Source of the DNA: Bacteroidetes bacterium UBA1941
GTDB taxonomy: Bacteria > Bacteroidota > Bacteroidia > Chitinophagales > LD1
Assembly (NCBI GenBank): GCA_002336805.1
Contig: DDEZ01000011.1
Span: forward strand, 186,001 to 250,000
Length of the DNA: 64,000 bases
Direction of reading: 5' to 3'
Positions within the stretch are counted from its first letter, which is position 1. Each line of letters opens with the position of its first letter. Below are positions 50,230-58,701 of the stretch, piece after piece. The notes under the pieces were generated by a model. The model saw nothing but the letters and a program-made list of their open reading frames with translations. It made no database searches and was not told where the DNA came from. A program made the position numbers and the translations under genes.

Positions 50230-51201
50230 CTATTTCGACAAACTACCTGTAGCTTCTACATGAGGAGCATGCTCCTTGGCAGAGAGGTAGCGCTCGGTCT
50301 CCAGTGCAGCCATACAGCCAGTACCCGCAGCAGTCACTGCCTGGCGGTATACTTTGTCCTGCAGGTCACCGCAGGCGAAGACACCTTCCACGTTGGTTTC
50401 AGTACTACCCGGCACAGTGATCACATAGCCCTGGTCATCGGTATGTATAAACTCCTTGAACACGTCTGAGTTTGGCTTGTGGCCTATCGCTACGAAGAAG
50501 CCCTTGACAGGTATCTCGGTCTTCTCATGTGTATCGCAGTTTTTGATGCGTACGGCGTCTACTACATGGTCGCCGAGTATCTCATCGGTCTGGCTATTCC
50601 AGTAGACTTTGATATTAGGCGTAGCGAGTACACGCTCCTGCATCACCTTAGAGGCACGCATCACATCACGGCGCACGATCATGTGCACGGTAGAGCAGAT
50701 CTTTGACAGATACAGCGCCTCCTCGGCAGCTGTATCACCGGCACCTACTATAGCCACTTCCTGATTTTTGTAGAAGAAGCCGTCACACACAGCACAGGCA
50801 CTCACACCGGAGCCGTTCAGGCGCTTCTCAGAGTCCAGGCCCAGCCACTTGGCCTCAGCACCGGTAGCCAATATCACGGCATCAGCCTCCAGCTCTATGG
50901 TCTCGTCTATCCAGACCTTGTGCGGCGGATGCTGGTTAAACTGCACCCTGGTAGCCATACCAAAGCGGATATCAGTGCCAAAGCGCTCAGCCTGTTCCTT
51001 AAAGTCATTCATCATCTCAGGTCCGAGTATACCCTTAGGGTAGCCCGGGTAGTTCTCTACATCAGTCGTATTCATGAGCTGGCCTCCCTGCTGCAGGCCG
51101 GTGTACATGATAGGCTTCAGCCCTGCGCGGGCAGCATAGATGGCAGCAGTATATCCGGCCGGGCCGGAACCGATGATAAGGCAATGGATCTTTTCGCTCA
51201 T
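50230..51201 (-). CDS. trxB: Thioredoxin-disulfide reductase
   Basis: A 323-residue NADPH-dependent flavoprotein that reduces thioredoxin. The FAD site IIGSGPAGYTAAIYAARAG opens the protein, the redox-active CAVC is at 136-139, the NADPH segment VAIVGAGDTAAEEALYL follows and GVFACGDLQDKVYRQAVTAAGTGCMAA closes it. The length is normal. Upstream sequence contains a near-consensus -7 (CATATTTG on the minus strand, 51259-51266). Confidence 0.96.
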   Translation of the reverse strand: MSEKIHCLIIGSGPAGYTAAIYAARAGLKPIMYTGLQQGGQLMNTTDVENYPGYPKGILGPEMMNDFKEQAERFGTDIRFGMATRVQFNQHPPHKVWIDETIELEADAVILATGAEAKWLGLDSEKRLNGSGVSACAVCDGFFYKNQEVAIVGAGDTAAEEALYLSKICSTVHMIVRRDVMRASKVMQERVLATPNIKVYWNSQTDEILGDHVVDAVRIKNCDTHEKTEIPVKGFFVAIGHKPNSDVFKEFIHTDDQGYVITVPGSTETNVEGVFACGDLQDKVYRQAVTAAGTGCMAALETERYLSAKEHAPHVEATGSLSK

Positions 51202-51392
51202 AAACTATTTATTGTGACGATGATTAGTCGTCTGTTGTCTTTAAAACTTACGTGGGCCCAAATATGGCGCAGAATTTCCAATTCTCGGCAACATATATCA
51301 CTGACCCATCTCATCCGTGCAGAAGGTGTGGACAAGAAAGAGTTTATCTGCGCTTTTACATTTTGTAAGCCAATTCAATCACGCAAACAGCT

Positions 51393-51510
51393 TTTGTATT
51401 TCTTCAAATCTTTGCGCCTTCGCGAGAAATGTATTTGTATTCCTTTAGCATTTTCGCGTTTTTGCGAGAAACACTTGTATTCCCTCCGCGCCTCTCCGCC
51501 TCTGCGGTAA
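51393..51510. repeat. Three degenerate tandem units of about 40 bases
   Basis: Units start at 51393, 51434 and 51474, each opening with TTTGTATT or CTTGTATT and continuing with a C/G-rich phrase such as TTTGCGCC..CGCGAGAAA. The words recur at 55139 and, in part, at 63266-63330 and 21820-21866. Confidence 0.6.
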
Positions 51511-51525
51511 GTAAACCGCAAATAG

Positions 51526-51549
51526 AAAACCCCGGCTTTTGGCCAGGGC
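51526..51549 (-). terminator. Probable tig terminator
   Basis: CCCCGGC pairs with GCCAGGG with one C-A mismatch and a 5-base loop, and A residues at 51526-51529 give a short T-run on the minus strand. It lies 25 bases past the stop codon of trigger factor. Confidence 0.5.
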
Positions 51550-51573
51550 TTCTCTTCATATCAATCTTAAAAT

Positions 51574-52965
51574 TTATGCTTCGGCTTCCTGCTCAGCAGC
51601 AGCCTTTTCATTCAGTGCTTTAAACTCGTCTATAGAGATCGCCTTGTCCTTGGTCTTCACCTGAGACTTGATGTGCTGCATTACCTTATCGATCAGGAGT
51701 TGCTCACCTGTCTGCTCCAGGTTCTTCTTGTCAGCCATCTGCTTGTCTATAAACTGCTCTACCCAGTCACCACCCATATCGCGCAGGCCGTAGCTGTACA
51801 GCTGCTGGATCGTGTTCATACGTACACGCTCGCGTACCTCCTCGGCGGTATTCTGGATATTGTTTTCACGTACGATCTTGCGGGTGATCAGGTCCCAGCG
51901 CAGCTGCTTGGCAAAGCGCGGATAGTCCTTCTCGATCTCCTCGTCTGTCACCTTCTTCTCGTTGGCCAGCTTGATCCAGCGCTTCATAAAGTCATCTGGC
52001 AGCGGGAAGTCTACATTCTCGATCACCGCCTTGTACAGGTCATTGATCAGGTAGCCATCAGTCTGTCCGTCAAAGTATGACTCCAGCTCCTTCTTGATAT
52101 TCTCACGCATCTCAGCCTCAGTCTTAGGGCCGTCTTCGCCATATGCTTTCTTGAAGAATTCTTCATCTATATCAGCCGGCTTAGAGCGGGTGATGTTATT
52201 GAGAGTGAGTTTAAACTTGTCACCTACTGCATCCAGGTTGGTGAGGTCGTTCATGTTCAGGATGTTCTTTGCTATGCCTTCCTTGTCACGGTCCAGCAGG
52301 TCCCACACATTGGCCTCCAGGCTGGCACCCTTTGTCAGCTTCAGGAATGCTGCCTGGTGCTCAGGCTTGATCAGGTCCATCATCACAGATGATACGGTGC
52401 TCACGCCGCCTTCTTTCAGGCTGCCGTCAGCATTCAGCTCTTCTATAGTGAGGGAGAGGATGTCATTTGCTTCTACATTCTCAGGATATTCATAGGTAGC
52501 AAAGCGCTTGCGGATGCGGTCTATCTCCTCATCTATCATCTTCTCTTCTACCGCTATCTTGTATTTGGTAAAGGCAGGAGCCTTGGTGATATAGCCCAGG
52601 TCTATCTCAGGAGCGAGGCCTACTTCATATGCGAAGTCCACATCCTGCATGTTATTGATATCGAGGTCCAGCAGCTGCTGATCCTGAGACGGGATAGGCT
52701 GGCCCAGGATGTCGATCTTATTATCCTGCAGGTACTTCCACATTTCGTCGTTGAGGTTCTTATTGATCTCTTCAGCCAGTACCGAGTTGCCGTACATCTT
52801 CTTCACCATGCCGGTAGGCACCATGCCCGGGCGAAAGCCTGGTACGTTTGCCTTCTTGGCCATCTTCTTCAGGGCCTCAGTTACTTTAGGAGCGTAGTCC
52901 TCTTTCTTCAGCTTGATGCGAACGATAGATTTCAGATCGCCTGCTTTTTCTTGTGTGATATCCAT
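51574..52965 (-). CDS. tig: Trigger factor (ribosome-associated chaperone and peptidyl-prolyl isomerase)
   Basis: A 463-residue chaperone that meets nascent chains at the ribosome exit. The N-terminal domain has VPGFRPGMVPTGMVKKMYG, equivalent to the GFRxGxxP ribosome-binding loop region. The middle region corresponds to the PPIase part, which is divergent as in many Bacteroidota, and the helical C-terminal arms end in KDKAISIDEFKALNEKAAAEQEAEA. Normal length for the phylum. Preceded by a palindromic element and a tRNA-Leu gene. Confidence 0.94.
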   Translation of the reverse strand: MDITQEKAGDLKSIVRIKLKKEDYAPKVTEALKKMAKKANVPGFRPGMVPTGMVKKMYGNSVLAEEINKNLNDEMWKYLQDNKIDILGQPIPSQDQQLLDLDINNMQDVDFAYEVGLAPEIDLGYITKAPAFTKYKIAVEEKMIDEEIDRIRKRFATYEYPENVEANDILSLTIEELNADGSLKEGGVSTVSSVMMDLIKPEHQAAFLKLTKGASLEANVWDLLDRDKEGIAKNILNMNDLTNLDAVGDKFKLTLNNITRSKPADIDEEFFKKAYGEDGPKTEAEMRENIKKELESYFDGQTDGYLINDLYKAVIENVDFPLPDDFMKRWIKLANEKKVTDEEIEKDYPRFAKQLRWDLITRKIVRENNIQNTAEEVRERVRMNTIQQLYSYGLRDMGGDWVEQFIDKQMADKKNLEQTGEQLLIDKVMQHIKSQVKTKDKAISIDEFKALNEKAAAEQEAEA

Positions 52966-52991
52966 CTTAGTATTTAGTAATAAGTAGTTAG

Positions 52992-53011
52992 CCTGCCTGC
53001 CGGTAGGCAGG
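52992..53011. repeat. Palindromic 20-base element upstream of tig
   Basis: CCTGCCTGCCGGTAGGCAGG is self-complementary apart from one G-T position. Short GC palindromes of this shape (CCTGCC around CCGG) are scattered in Bacteroidota intergenic regions. It lies 26 bases before the tig ATG. Confidence 0.65.
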
Positions 53012-53032
53012 TATTAAGACTAATACAGTTAT

Positions 53033-53075
53033 TCAAAAAAGTCGGAAACGAGTACCTCTTAGAATACTCGTTTCC
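53033..53075 (-). terminator. Terminator of tRNA-Leu
   Basis: An 11-bp perfect stem GGAAACGAGTA / TACTCGTTTCC with a 10-base loop; on the minus strand it is followed by CGACTTTTTTG. Confidence 0.88.
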
Positions 53076-53084
53076 ATCTGGTAG

Positions 53085-53166
53085 TGCGGGCGGAGGGACT
53101 TGAACCCCCATGCCTTGCGGCGCTAGATCCTAAGTCTAGTGCGTCTGCCAATTTCGCCACGCCCGC
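53085..53166 (-). tRNA. tRNA-Leu (anticodon TAG)
   Basis: An 82-base class II tRNA: acceptor GCGGGCG / CGCCCGC, anticodon loop CTTAGGA giving TAG (reads CUA/CUG), long variable arm (CGCCGCAAGGCAT) and T loop TTCAAGT. CCA is not encoded. A promoter and terminator flank it. Confidence 0.95.
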
Positions 53167-53180
53167 ATTTTTAGGGAGCG

Positions 53181-53188
53181 CAAAGGTA
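53181..53188 (-). promoter_or_regulatory. -7 element for tRNA-Leu
   Basis: On the minus strand TACCTTTG, an exact TAnnTTTG match, 14 bases before the tRNA 5' end. Confidence 0.6.
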
Positions 53189-53282
53189 ATATATTTAGTG
53201 AAAATCAGGGAATTTGTGGGTAAAATGGATATGACAAGACCTATAACGGAAAATATATCCGCTTGATTATCTTGACACTTTA

Positions 53283-54254
53283 CTACTCTTTTACTGTTTT
53301 TCCTGATTTTACTAATACCGTGCCGGACATGAGTTGATAGTAATATATGCCTGAGGGGAAATCTTTAACATCAATGGTGTTCGTAGCATTAGGTAGGTCC
53401 CGCTGCAAAATTTCTCGGCCCAGCACATCAGAGACCGATATAGAAAGAGAAGAAACGCTACTGGTTTCCACCACTAGTTTATTCTCCATCGGGTTGGGAT
53501 AGACGTAGATAGTAGGCAGAGCGACGTCATTTATCCCCACGCCTGTGATGCATATGAAGCCGCAGGCCGAATCTGTACCTACACAGTAGCTCGTAAGAAC
53601 CGTTTCATATGCCCCTTCAAATCCGGGATGCCCGCCATAGAAGCCGCATTCAGCGCCTATGGATTCATAGAGCAGGAATGGCCCAAAATAACTAGACCCC
53701 ACAGGCCTCAGGTGAAATGTCCTGACTGAGTCGTAGAGATAGTGCTCATAGGTGATCGTATCCACCACATACGCCGTATCACTGCACGACGCTTGCCAAT
53801 ACATCGTATCACCCTGCCGCTTTGAAAAATCGAAAAGGGTAGAGTCTTTGATACACCAGTAGGACCCCATGGTGCCGTCCGTATGAAAAACAAAGACCTT
53901 TCTCTGCGCCGTATCCTCACTGAGTATGCCTATGGTCGTGCATGATCCATGTGTGGCTGACCAGCATGGCACCTGCTGCCCGGATTGGAGGTATTGATAG
54001 CTCGTGGACTGATAGGTGTTCACCAGTTTTTTATAGGTCCTGTCATTGACCATCGTATCACCATCTATCTTGTAAAAATCATCGGTTATAGAGTAGCAAT
54101 TTCCCGGCGCATAAATATTGGCAGGGTCACAAGCTCCCGAGCAGCCGTACGTCTGAATATGCCAGTGTACGCTATCTTTCAGAAACGGCCGGTATACCTG
54201 TGCGCTGCTACAAAGCCCCATCAGGAGGAGTATGGAGAGTAAAACGTTTTTCAT
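53283..54254 (-). CDS. T9SS cargo protein of unknown function
   Basis: A 323-residue secreted protein from the ATG at 54254, with signal peptide (KNVLLSILLLMGLCSSAQ). The central 220 residues are cysteine-containing and beta-rich without a recognised fold. The C-terminal 80 residues form a T9SS type A domain (TIYVYPNPMENKLVVET, FPSGIYYYQLMSG). The frame opens six codons earlier. It ends near a tRNA and is divergent from a PlsC gene. Confidence 0.85.
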   Translation of the reverse strand: MKNVLLSILLLMGLCSSAQVYRPFLKDSVHWHIQTYGCSGACDPANIYAPGNCYSITDDFYKIDGDTMVNDRTYKKLVNTYQSTSYQYLQSGQQVPCWSATHGSCTTIGILSEDTAQRKVFVFHTDGTMGSYWCIKDSTLFDFSKRQGDTMYWQASCSDTAYVVDTITYEHYLYDSVRTFHLRPVGSSYFGPFLLYESIGAECGFYGGHPGFEGAYETVLTSYCVGTDSACGFICITGVGINDVALPTIYVYPNPMENKLVVETSSVSSLSISVSDVLGREILQRDLPNATNTIDVKDFPSGIYYYQLMSGTVLVKSGKTVKE

Positions 54255-54362
54255 AATGCCTATTCTGACCACAAGGTAAGATTATACCCTCGCATGTAGG
54301 GCCCCCTTTTGTCATATTTCTGTCAGTTATGACAGTTAGCCTGTAAACCCTATGTTTACTCT

Positions 54363-55124
54363 ATGAAAAAGCTCCTCGCCTATATCTACTTCGGCTATGT
54401 AGCCATCGTCTTTATGGTATGCCTCATCATCATGCTCATCCTCTATGTGCCGCTGCTGCTCATTCGCAATGATCGTACACGTATGAAGATCATCTACATC
54501 TTCAATAAAATATTCCTCAAGTGGATCTGGTCAAATCTCGTGGGCATCACGGTGAAAGTAGAAGGCCGCGAGAAGATACAGGAAGACCAGACCTACGCCT
54601 TCGTCTGCAATCACTCCAATATGCTGGACATCCCCTTCACCGCCTCCTGCATAGACCACTACTACAAGCCGCTGGTCAAAAAGGAACTGATGAAGACCCC
54701 CATACTCGGCCCGCTGCTGCAGATGACCTCTCTCTCTGTAGACCGTAAGAGCCCCGAGAGCCGCCACGCTACCTACAATAAAATGGTGAACGTAATGAAG
54801 AAGGGTCTCTCCCTGCTCATCTTCCCGGAGGGCACACGCAACAGGACCCCTGAGCCTACCAAAGATTTTTATGATGGTGCCTTCAAGGCAGCCATCGAGG
54901 CCCAGGCCAATATCGCTCCCTTTGTGCTGATCAATCTGCGCCATCTGCAGCCGGTAGACTCTAATCTGATCTATCCCGGCCGCGTCACCATGCGCTTCCT
55001 CGAGCCTATCTCCTGTGCAGGCATGACAGAGGCCGATACCAAGGCACTCAGTGCCCGCGTTCGCGCCATGATAGATGCGGAGCTACGCAAAGATGATGTG
55101 CTGTTTAAAGACAAGTCAGCTTGA
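54363..55124 (+). CDS. 1-acyl-sn-glycerol-3-phosphate acyltransferase (PlsC-type), first of two paralogues
   Basis: A 253-residue membrane acyltransferase of phospholipid synthesis. Two N-terminal hydrophobic segments (AYIYFGYVAIVFMVCLIIMLILYVPLLLI) precede the catalytic HxxxxD in NHSNMLD and the substrate motif FPEGTRNRT. It transfers an acyl chain to lysophosphatidate at the inner membrane. The next gene is a paralogue with the same motifs. Confidence 0.92.
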   Translation: MKKLLAYIYFGYVAIVFMVCLIIMLILYVPLLLIRNDRTRMKIIYIFNKIFLKWIWSNLVGITVKVEGREKIQEDQTYAFVCNHSNMLDIPFTASCIDHYYKPLVKKELMKTPILGPLLQMTSLSVDRKSPESRHATYNKMVNVMKKGLSLLIFPEGTRNRTPEPTKDFYDGAFKAAIEAQANIAPFVLINLRHLQPVDSNLIYPGRVTMRFLEPISCAGMTEADTKALSARVRAMIDAELRKDDVLFKDKSA

Positions 55125-55258
55125 GATCTATTTGTATTTCTATGTGATTTATGTGTTCTATGTGGTTCAAACTGTATTTGAGTCAGCGAAGGAATACTCA
55201 GTTGGAACACTTCGTGGCGTAAGTGTATTGCATTTATAAAAAGAAGTATATTTAAGCT
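55125..55258. repeat. Intergenic repeat-like stretch between the two PlsC genes
   Basis: Holds TTTGTATTTC at 55132 followed by three TATGTG words (TATGTGATTTATGTGTTC and a further TATGTGG). This matches the lead-in of the 40-base units at 51393-51510 with a different periodic tail. A palindromic pairing is not seen. No gene. Confidence 0.45.
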
Positions 55259-56017
55259 ATGTCCTTTCTCCGCGACATAGCAAATCGCATCTACAGTGCC
55301 TGGTGCATCATCATCTTCTTCGTCGTCATCTTCTTTCAGATGCTGGGCTTCATAGCTATATCTGTACTGCCGGAGCGAAGGCGTACTGTAGCATGCTATC
55401 GGATAGCACGTGCAGTAGCGCGTGTCTGGTTCTTTCTCTGCGGCTATAAGATACTAATAGAAGGGGAGGAGAAGATAGACCACACCCAGACCTACATGTT
55501 CGTCTGCAATCACACCAATATGCTCGATCTGCCTATGGGCGGCTACTTTCTCCAGCACTACTACAAGTCGCTGGCCAAAAAGGAACTTAGATACATACCT
55601 ATCATGGGCTATCTGCTGCGCACCACTAGCCTGCTCGTAGACCGCTCCAACTCTGAGAGCCGTCGCCAGACCACAGAGCGCGTGGCAAACCTGATGAAGC
55701 AGGGCCTCTCCATCCTCATTTTCCCCGAGGGCACACGCAATAAGACCGATCGGCCATTGAAAGAGTTTTACAGCGGCGCCTTCCGTACAGCCATCATGGC
55801 GCAGGTGCCAGTCCAGCCATTTCTTTTCCTGGATCATCGTGCCCTGCAGCCAGTCCATAGCTACCGCTTCCACCCTGGCACTGTCCGCGTGAAAGTACTC
55901 GATGCCATACCCACAGCCGGTCTCCAGTCCACAGATGCGGATACACTCCAGCAGCTGGTGTACGACACCATGGAGCGCACCATTCTCAGCGAGGACAAGA
56001 ATTTTAAAGTTCAATAA
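55259..56017 (+). CDS. 1-acyl-sn-glycerol-3-phosphate acyltransferase (PlsC-type), second of two paralogues
   Basis: A 252-residue protein with N-terminal hydrophobic segment, HxxxxD in NHTNMLD, and FPEGTRNKT. It differs from its neighbour in the N-terminus and C-terminus but shares the central LAKKELRYIPIMGYLL-type segment. Two copies may have different acyl or headgroup preference (inference), for instance one acting on ornithine or other aminolipids. Distance to the first copy is 134 bases. Confidence 0.9.
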   Translation: MSFLRDIANRIYSAWCIIIFFVVIFFQMLGFIAISVLPERRRTVACYRIARAVARVWFFLCGYKILIEGEEKIDHTQTYMFVCNHTNMLDLPMGGYFLQHYYKSLAKKELRYIPIMGYLLRTTSLLVDRSNSESRRQTTERVANLMKQGLSILIFPEGTRNKTDRPLKEFYSGAFRTAIMAQVPVQPFLFLDHRALQPVHSYRFHPGTVRVKVLDAIPTAGLQSTDADTLQQLVYDTMERTILSEDKNFKVQ

Positions 56018-56064
56018 AAACGTATGTATATAATATTAATAATCAAACTTCTGCCGCTACTCCT

Positions 56065-56160
56065 ATAGTCGGAAAACTTGATGCGTATATCACCTTTGCT
56101 GCCCGGCTTCTATGCCTTCTCCTCGCTCCGTGCCCCTTCTCTCCATAGTCGGAAAACTTG
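56065..56160. repeat. Two exact 16-base direct repeats 80 bases apart
   Basis: ATAGTCGGAAAACTTG occurs at 56065-56080 and 56145-56160 in the gap after the second PlsC gene. The 64 bases between them are CT-rich and unrelated. No third copy was seen in the window. Confidence 0.7.
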
Positions 56161-56171
56161 CCCCTGTAGGG

Positions 56172-56205
56172 CATAAAAAAGCCCGGTAGCTGGTGCTCCG
56201 GGCTT
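56172..56205 (-). terminator. Terminator of the PorE-like gene
   Basis: Stem AAGCCCGG / CCGGGCTT with an 11-base loop, followed on the minus strand by TTTTTT. It lies 25 bases past the stop. Confidence 0.88.
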
Positions 56206-56229
56206 CTATATCTGAGTAGCGATCAGTCG

Positions 56230-58572
56230 CTACATCTTCACGATCTTAAACTCAGTACGCCTGTTCAGCGCGCGGCCCTCTGGATTGTCAGAGCCATCTT
56301 CGTTCTTGTTAGGTGCTATCGGCTTGCGCATACCATAGCCTACCGGGTTCATGCGGTGGCGGTCTATGCCCTTCTTGATCAGGTAGTCCACGCAGCTCTG
56401 GGCACGTGCCTGGGAGAGGCGCAGGTTGTACGGGTCAGAGCCCTTGCCATCGGTGTGGGAGGCCAGCTCTATCACAAAGCTTGGGTTCTCTCGCATGATG
56501 TCATACAGCGTATCCAGTACCTTCTTGGAGCCATCCGTGAGCGTAGCTTTGTCAAATTCGTAGAGGATGTTTGACAGCTTGTACTCCTTATTGATGATCA
56601 CGCGCTTGAGTTTGATATCGGCACGCAGGGAGTCTATGTTTGATGCCAGTCCCCGTGTAGATACCCGCGTATTGCCGGCAAAGTAGCCCTCCTTACGCGC
56701 TAGTATCTTAAAGTCTTTCTCTGTAGGCAGCACTGTATAGTACATACTGTCTTGTGCAGATAGCTCACGGAAGAGGAGCTCCCTGCCATCGCGCAGCTCA
56801 TAGATCAGCAGTGATGCATTCATGATGGCTGGCATACGGGCAGAGTCATCTTCGTATATTTTGCCGTATACTATAAAGGCATCCTTGGCTACCTGTAGCT
56901 TCTTGTTGAGGGTATCTTCTTCGTCCAGCCCCCTCGTGGTGAGTGCTGTAGTAGTAGGGAGGAAGCCCGGCTTCTCTACCTCTACCTCATAGTCCTTGTC
57001 CGGTGTGAGGTTAAAGAAGTATGAGCCATTCTTGCCGGTAGAGTCTACCGCTATGAGTTCCTTCTTACCCTTATCGTTTATTACATACAGGTTAAACTTA
57101 GCCCCTGTCATATTAGCACTGGGATCATTTTTCTTGCTCACATCGCCTTCCACAGCAAAGTGGAGATTCTCCCAGTAGTAGATATCATCAGATGCGGTAG
57201 AGATGCCGGCCAGTGGCACTGAGCCCTCACGGTTTGATGTGAGGAAGCCGTAGGTCTCATCTTTAGCCCTGGTGTAGTACAGCTCGTCTGCACCTGTATT
57301 GAGAGGCTTGCCCATGTTCACAGCATCTTCAAATCCATTGTCGTCGTCCTCTTTCACCTTGGCGCTGAATACATCATACCCGCCAAAGCCCGGCAGGCCA
57401 TCTGTACTGAAATACAGCGTCTGTGTACTATCATCAAAGAATGGTGTGACCTCATCACCCACAGTATTGATCTTGCCCTTTACCGGCTGAGGAGCTATAA
57501 ATTCTCCGCTGCTCTTGCGGATGGTATACCAGATATCCAGGCCGCCTTTGCCACCCTCACGGTCAGTAGCGTAGTACACCGCCTCACGAAACTCATTGAT
57601 ACGCCTTACTGTCGGCTGTGTAGTGGTATACTTTGTCTCAAAGTTGATACCCTCAGGCAGACGCTTGGCCTCACCCATCTTGCCGTTCTTTACCTCGCTG
57701 ACAAAGATATTGCAGAGTGAGCGGTCATCGTCCATCTCCAGGCACTTGGTAAAGTAGAAGCGGCTGCGGTCCTGATTGTAGGTGCCATTGCCGGTAAAGT
57801 ACTTAGGCTCATTCAGCGTAGCAGGCTGCGGAGAGCCCTTAGGCCAGTTCTTTCCTTCGCGCTGCGTCACGTAGATAGAGGTGTACTTCTTGTTTTTGAT
57901 ATCATCATACGTCACGAGGCTGGTCTGGTCCAGGCTGGTGTACATCAGGTGGTCTGCATCTATCAGAAATGGTGCTGCCTGCGTATATGGATTATTGATA
58001 CCCTCGCCTAGGCTCTTGATCTTGATCTTTGCCTTGATAGCCGCACGGGCTGTATCGCAGCCATCTGTCTCCAGTTTGGCCAGGCGGATCAGTGCTGCCT
58101 GCTCAGCCTGGTCATTAGTATAGTAGGTGTTCCGGAATTTGCGGAGCTCAGCCTGCGCGTCATCATATTTGCCATTGCGGTGCAGGGCCATACCGTAGTA
58201 CAGGTGTCCTAGTTTAAAGAACTCCTTATCCTGCTTGGCAAATTTTTCAGTGGTCTCTTTCTTGCCATTCGGCTGTATGGCATAGAAGGCGGCAAAGGCC
58301 TCTTCAGAGCCCTTATAGTCCCGTGCCTGATAGAGAGCCATAGCCAGCCAGTACCTCGCGTAGCGGTTATCCGGCTTCTTGGTCAGGTACAGCTTATAGT
58401 TGTCCGCTGCGGTATAGAAGATAGACTCTGCGTAGTACCTGTCTGCCAGCCTGAGCGTAGCATTCTTGGTCAGGCCGTTTGGCAGCTCACGCTTGGTGAG
58501 TGGGTCGCCCGCATACACTGACAGGGTCATCAGTATAGCAGGTAGTATCATGAGTAAACTTCTTCTGGTCAT
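56230..58572 (-). CDS. PorE-like OmpA protein (TPR, propeller, carboxypeptidase-regulatory-like and OmpA domains)
   Basis: A 780-residue periplasmic protein of the T9SS-associated PorE type. After a signal peptide (SLLMILPAILMTLSVYA), TPR-like repeats occupy roughly 35-165, followed by a PD40/WD-type propeller (LMYTSLDQTSLV, ADELYYTRAKD, TLYFSTDGLPGFGGYDVF) to about 480, a carboxypeptidase-regulatory-like domain and a C-terminal OmpA domain (LASHTDGKGSDPYNLRLSQARAQ, NRRTEFKIVKM). PorE tethers the secretion machine to peptidoglycan. It lies directly downstream of a PorP/SprF gene, as is usual. No start anomaly. Confidence 0.88.
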   Translation of the reverse strand: MTRRSLLMILPAILMTLSVYAGDPLTKRELPNGLTKNATLRLADRYYAESIFYTAADNYKLYLTKKPDNRYARYWLAMALYQARDYKGSEEAFAAFYAIQPNGKKETTEKFAKQDKEFFKLGHLYYGMALHRNGKYDDAQAELRKFRNTYYTNDQAEQAALIRLAKLETDGCDTARAAIKAKIKIKSLGEGINNPYTQAAPFLIDADHLMYTSLDQTSLVTYDDIKNKKYTSIYVTQREGKNWPKGSPQPATLNEPKYFTGNGTYNQDRSRFYFTKCLEMDDDRSLCNIFVSEVKNGKMGEAKRLPEGINFETKYTTTQPTVRRINEFREAVYYATDREGGKGGLDIWYTIRKSSGEFIAPQPVKGKINTVGDEVTPFFDDSTQTLYFSTDGLPGFGGYDVFSAKVKEDDDNGFEDAVNMGKPLNTGADELYYTRAKDETYGFLTSNREGSVPLAGISTASDDIYYWENLHFAVEGDVSKKNDPSANMTGAKFNLYVINDKGKKELIAVDSTGKNGSYFFNLTPDKDYEVEVEKPGFLPTTTALTTRGLDEEDTLNKKLQVAKDAFIVYGKIYEDDSARMPAIMNASLLIYELRDGRELLFRELSAQDSMYYTVLPTEKDFKILARKEGYFAGNTRVSTRGLASNIDSLRADIKLKRVIINKEYKLSNILYEFDKATLTDGSKKVLDTLYDIMRENPSFVIELASHTDGKGSDPYNLRLSQARAQSCVDYLIKKGIDRHRMNPVGYGMRKPIAPNKNEDGSDNPEGRALNRRTEFKIVKM

Positions 58573-58604
58573 GGGTTTAGTTTAAAGGCAATTAGTTTGG
58601 GTTT

Positions 58605-58640
58605 ATAAAAAAACCTGCTTCGCCGGAGCTTGCAGGTTTT
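58605..58640. terminator. Hairpin between PorP/SprF and PorE-like genes
   Basis: AAAACCTGC / GCAGGTTTT (9 bp) around a 13-base loop with A and T runs on both sides. Located between the two T9SS genes, it could attenuate read-through and set their ratio. Confidence 0.7.
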
Positions 58641-58701
58641 ATTTTATGGTTTGGCATTTGCGCTCTATGGATTCATGTCACAGTATCCTGCCTGCTCCAT
58701 A

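Larger units (their letters stand above)
51202..51573. other. Intergenic region between trxB and tig
   Basis: About 370 bases with no supported gene. It contains a probable trxB -7 at 51259-51266 (minus), the degenerate 40-base tandem repeats at 51393-51510 and a probable tig terminator near 51526-51549. Confidence 0.6.

Noticed and set aside
53084..53266. A 60-codon frame over tRNA-Leu
   Set aside because: The EGLEPPCLAALDPKSS-type peptide is a translated tRNA-Leu on the antisense strand.
56065..56160. Direct repeats considered as a CRISPR remnant
   Set aside because: Only two copies, 16 bases long with an 80-base period and no cas genes nearby.
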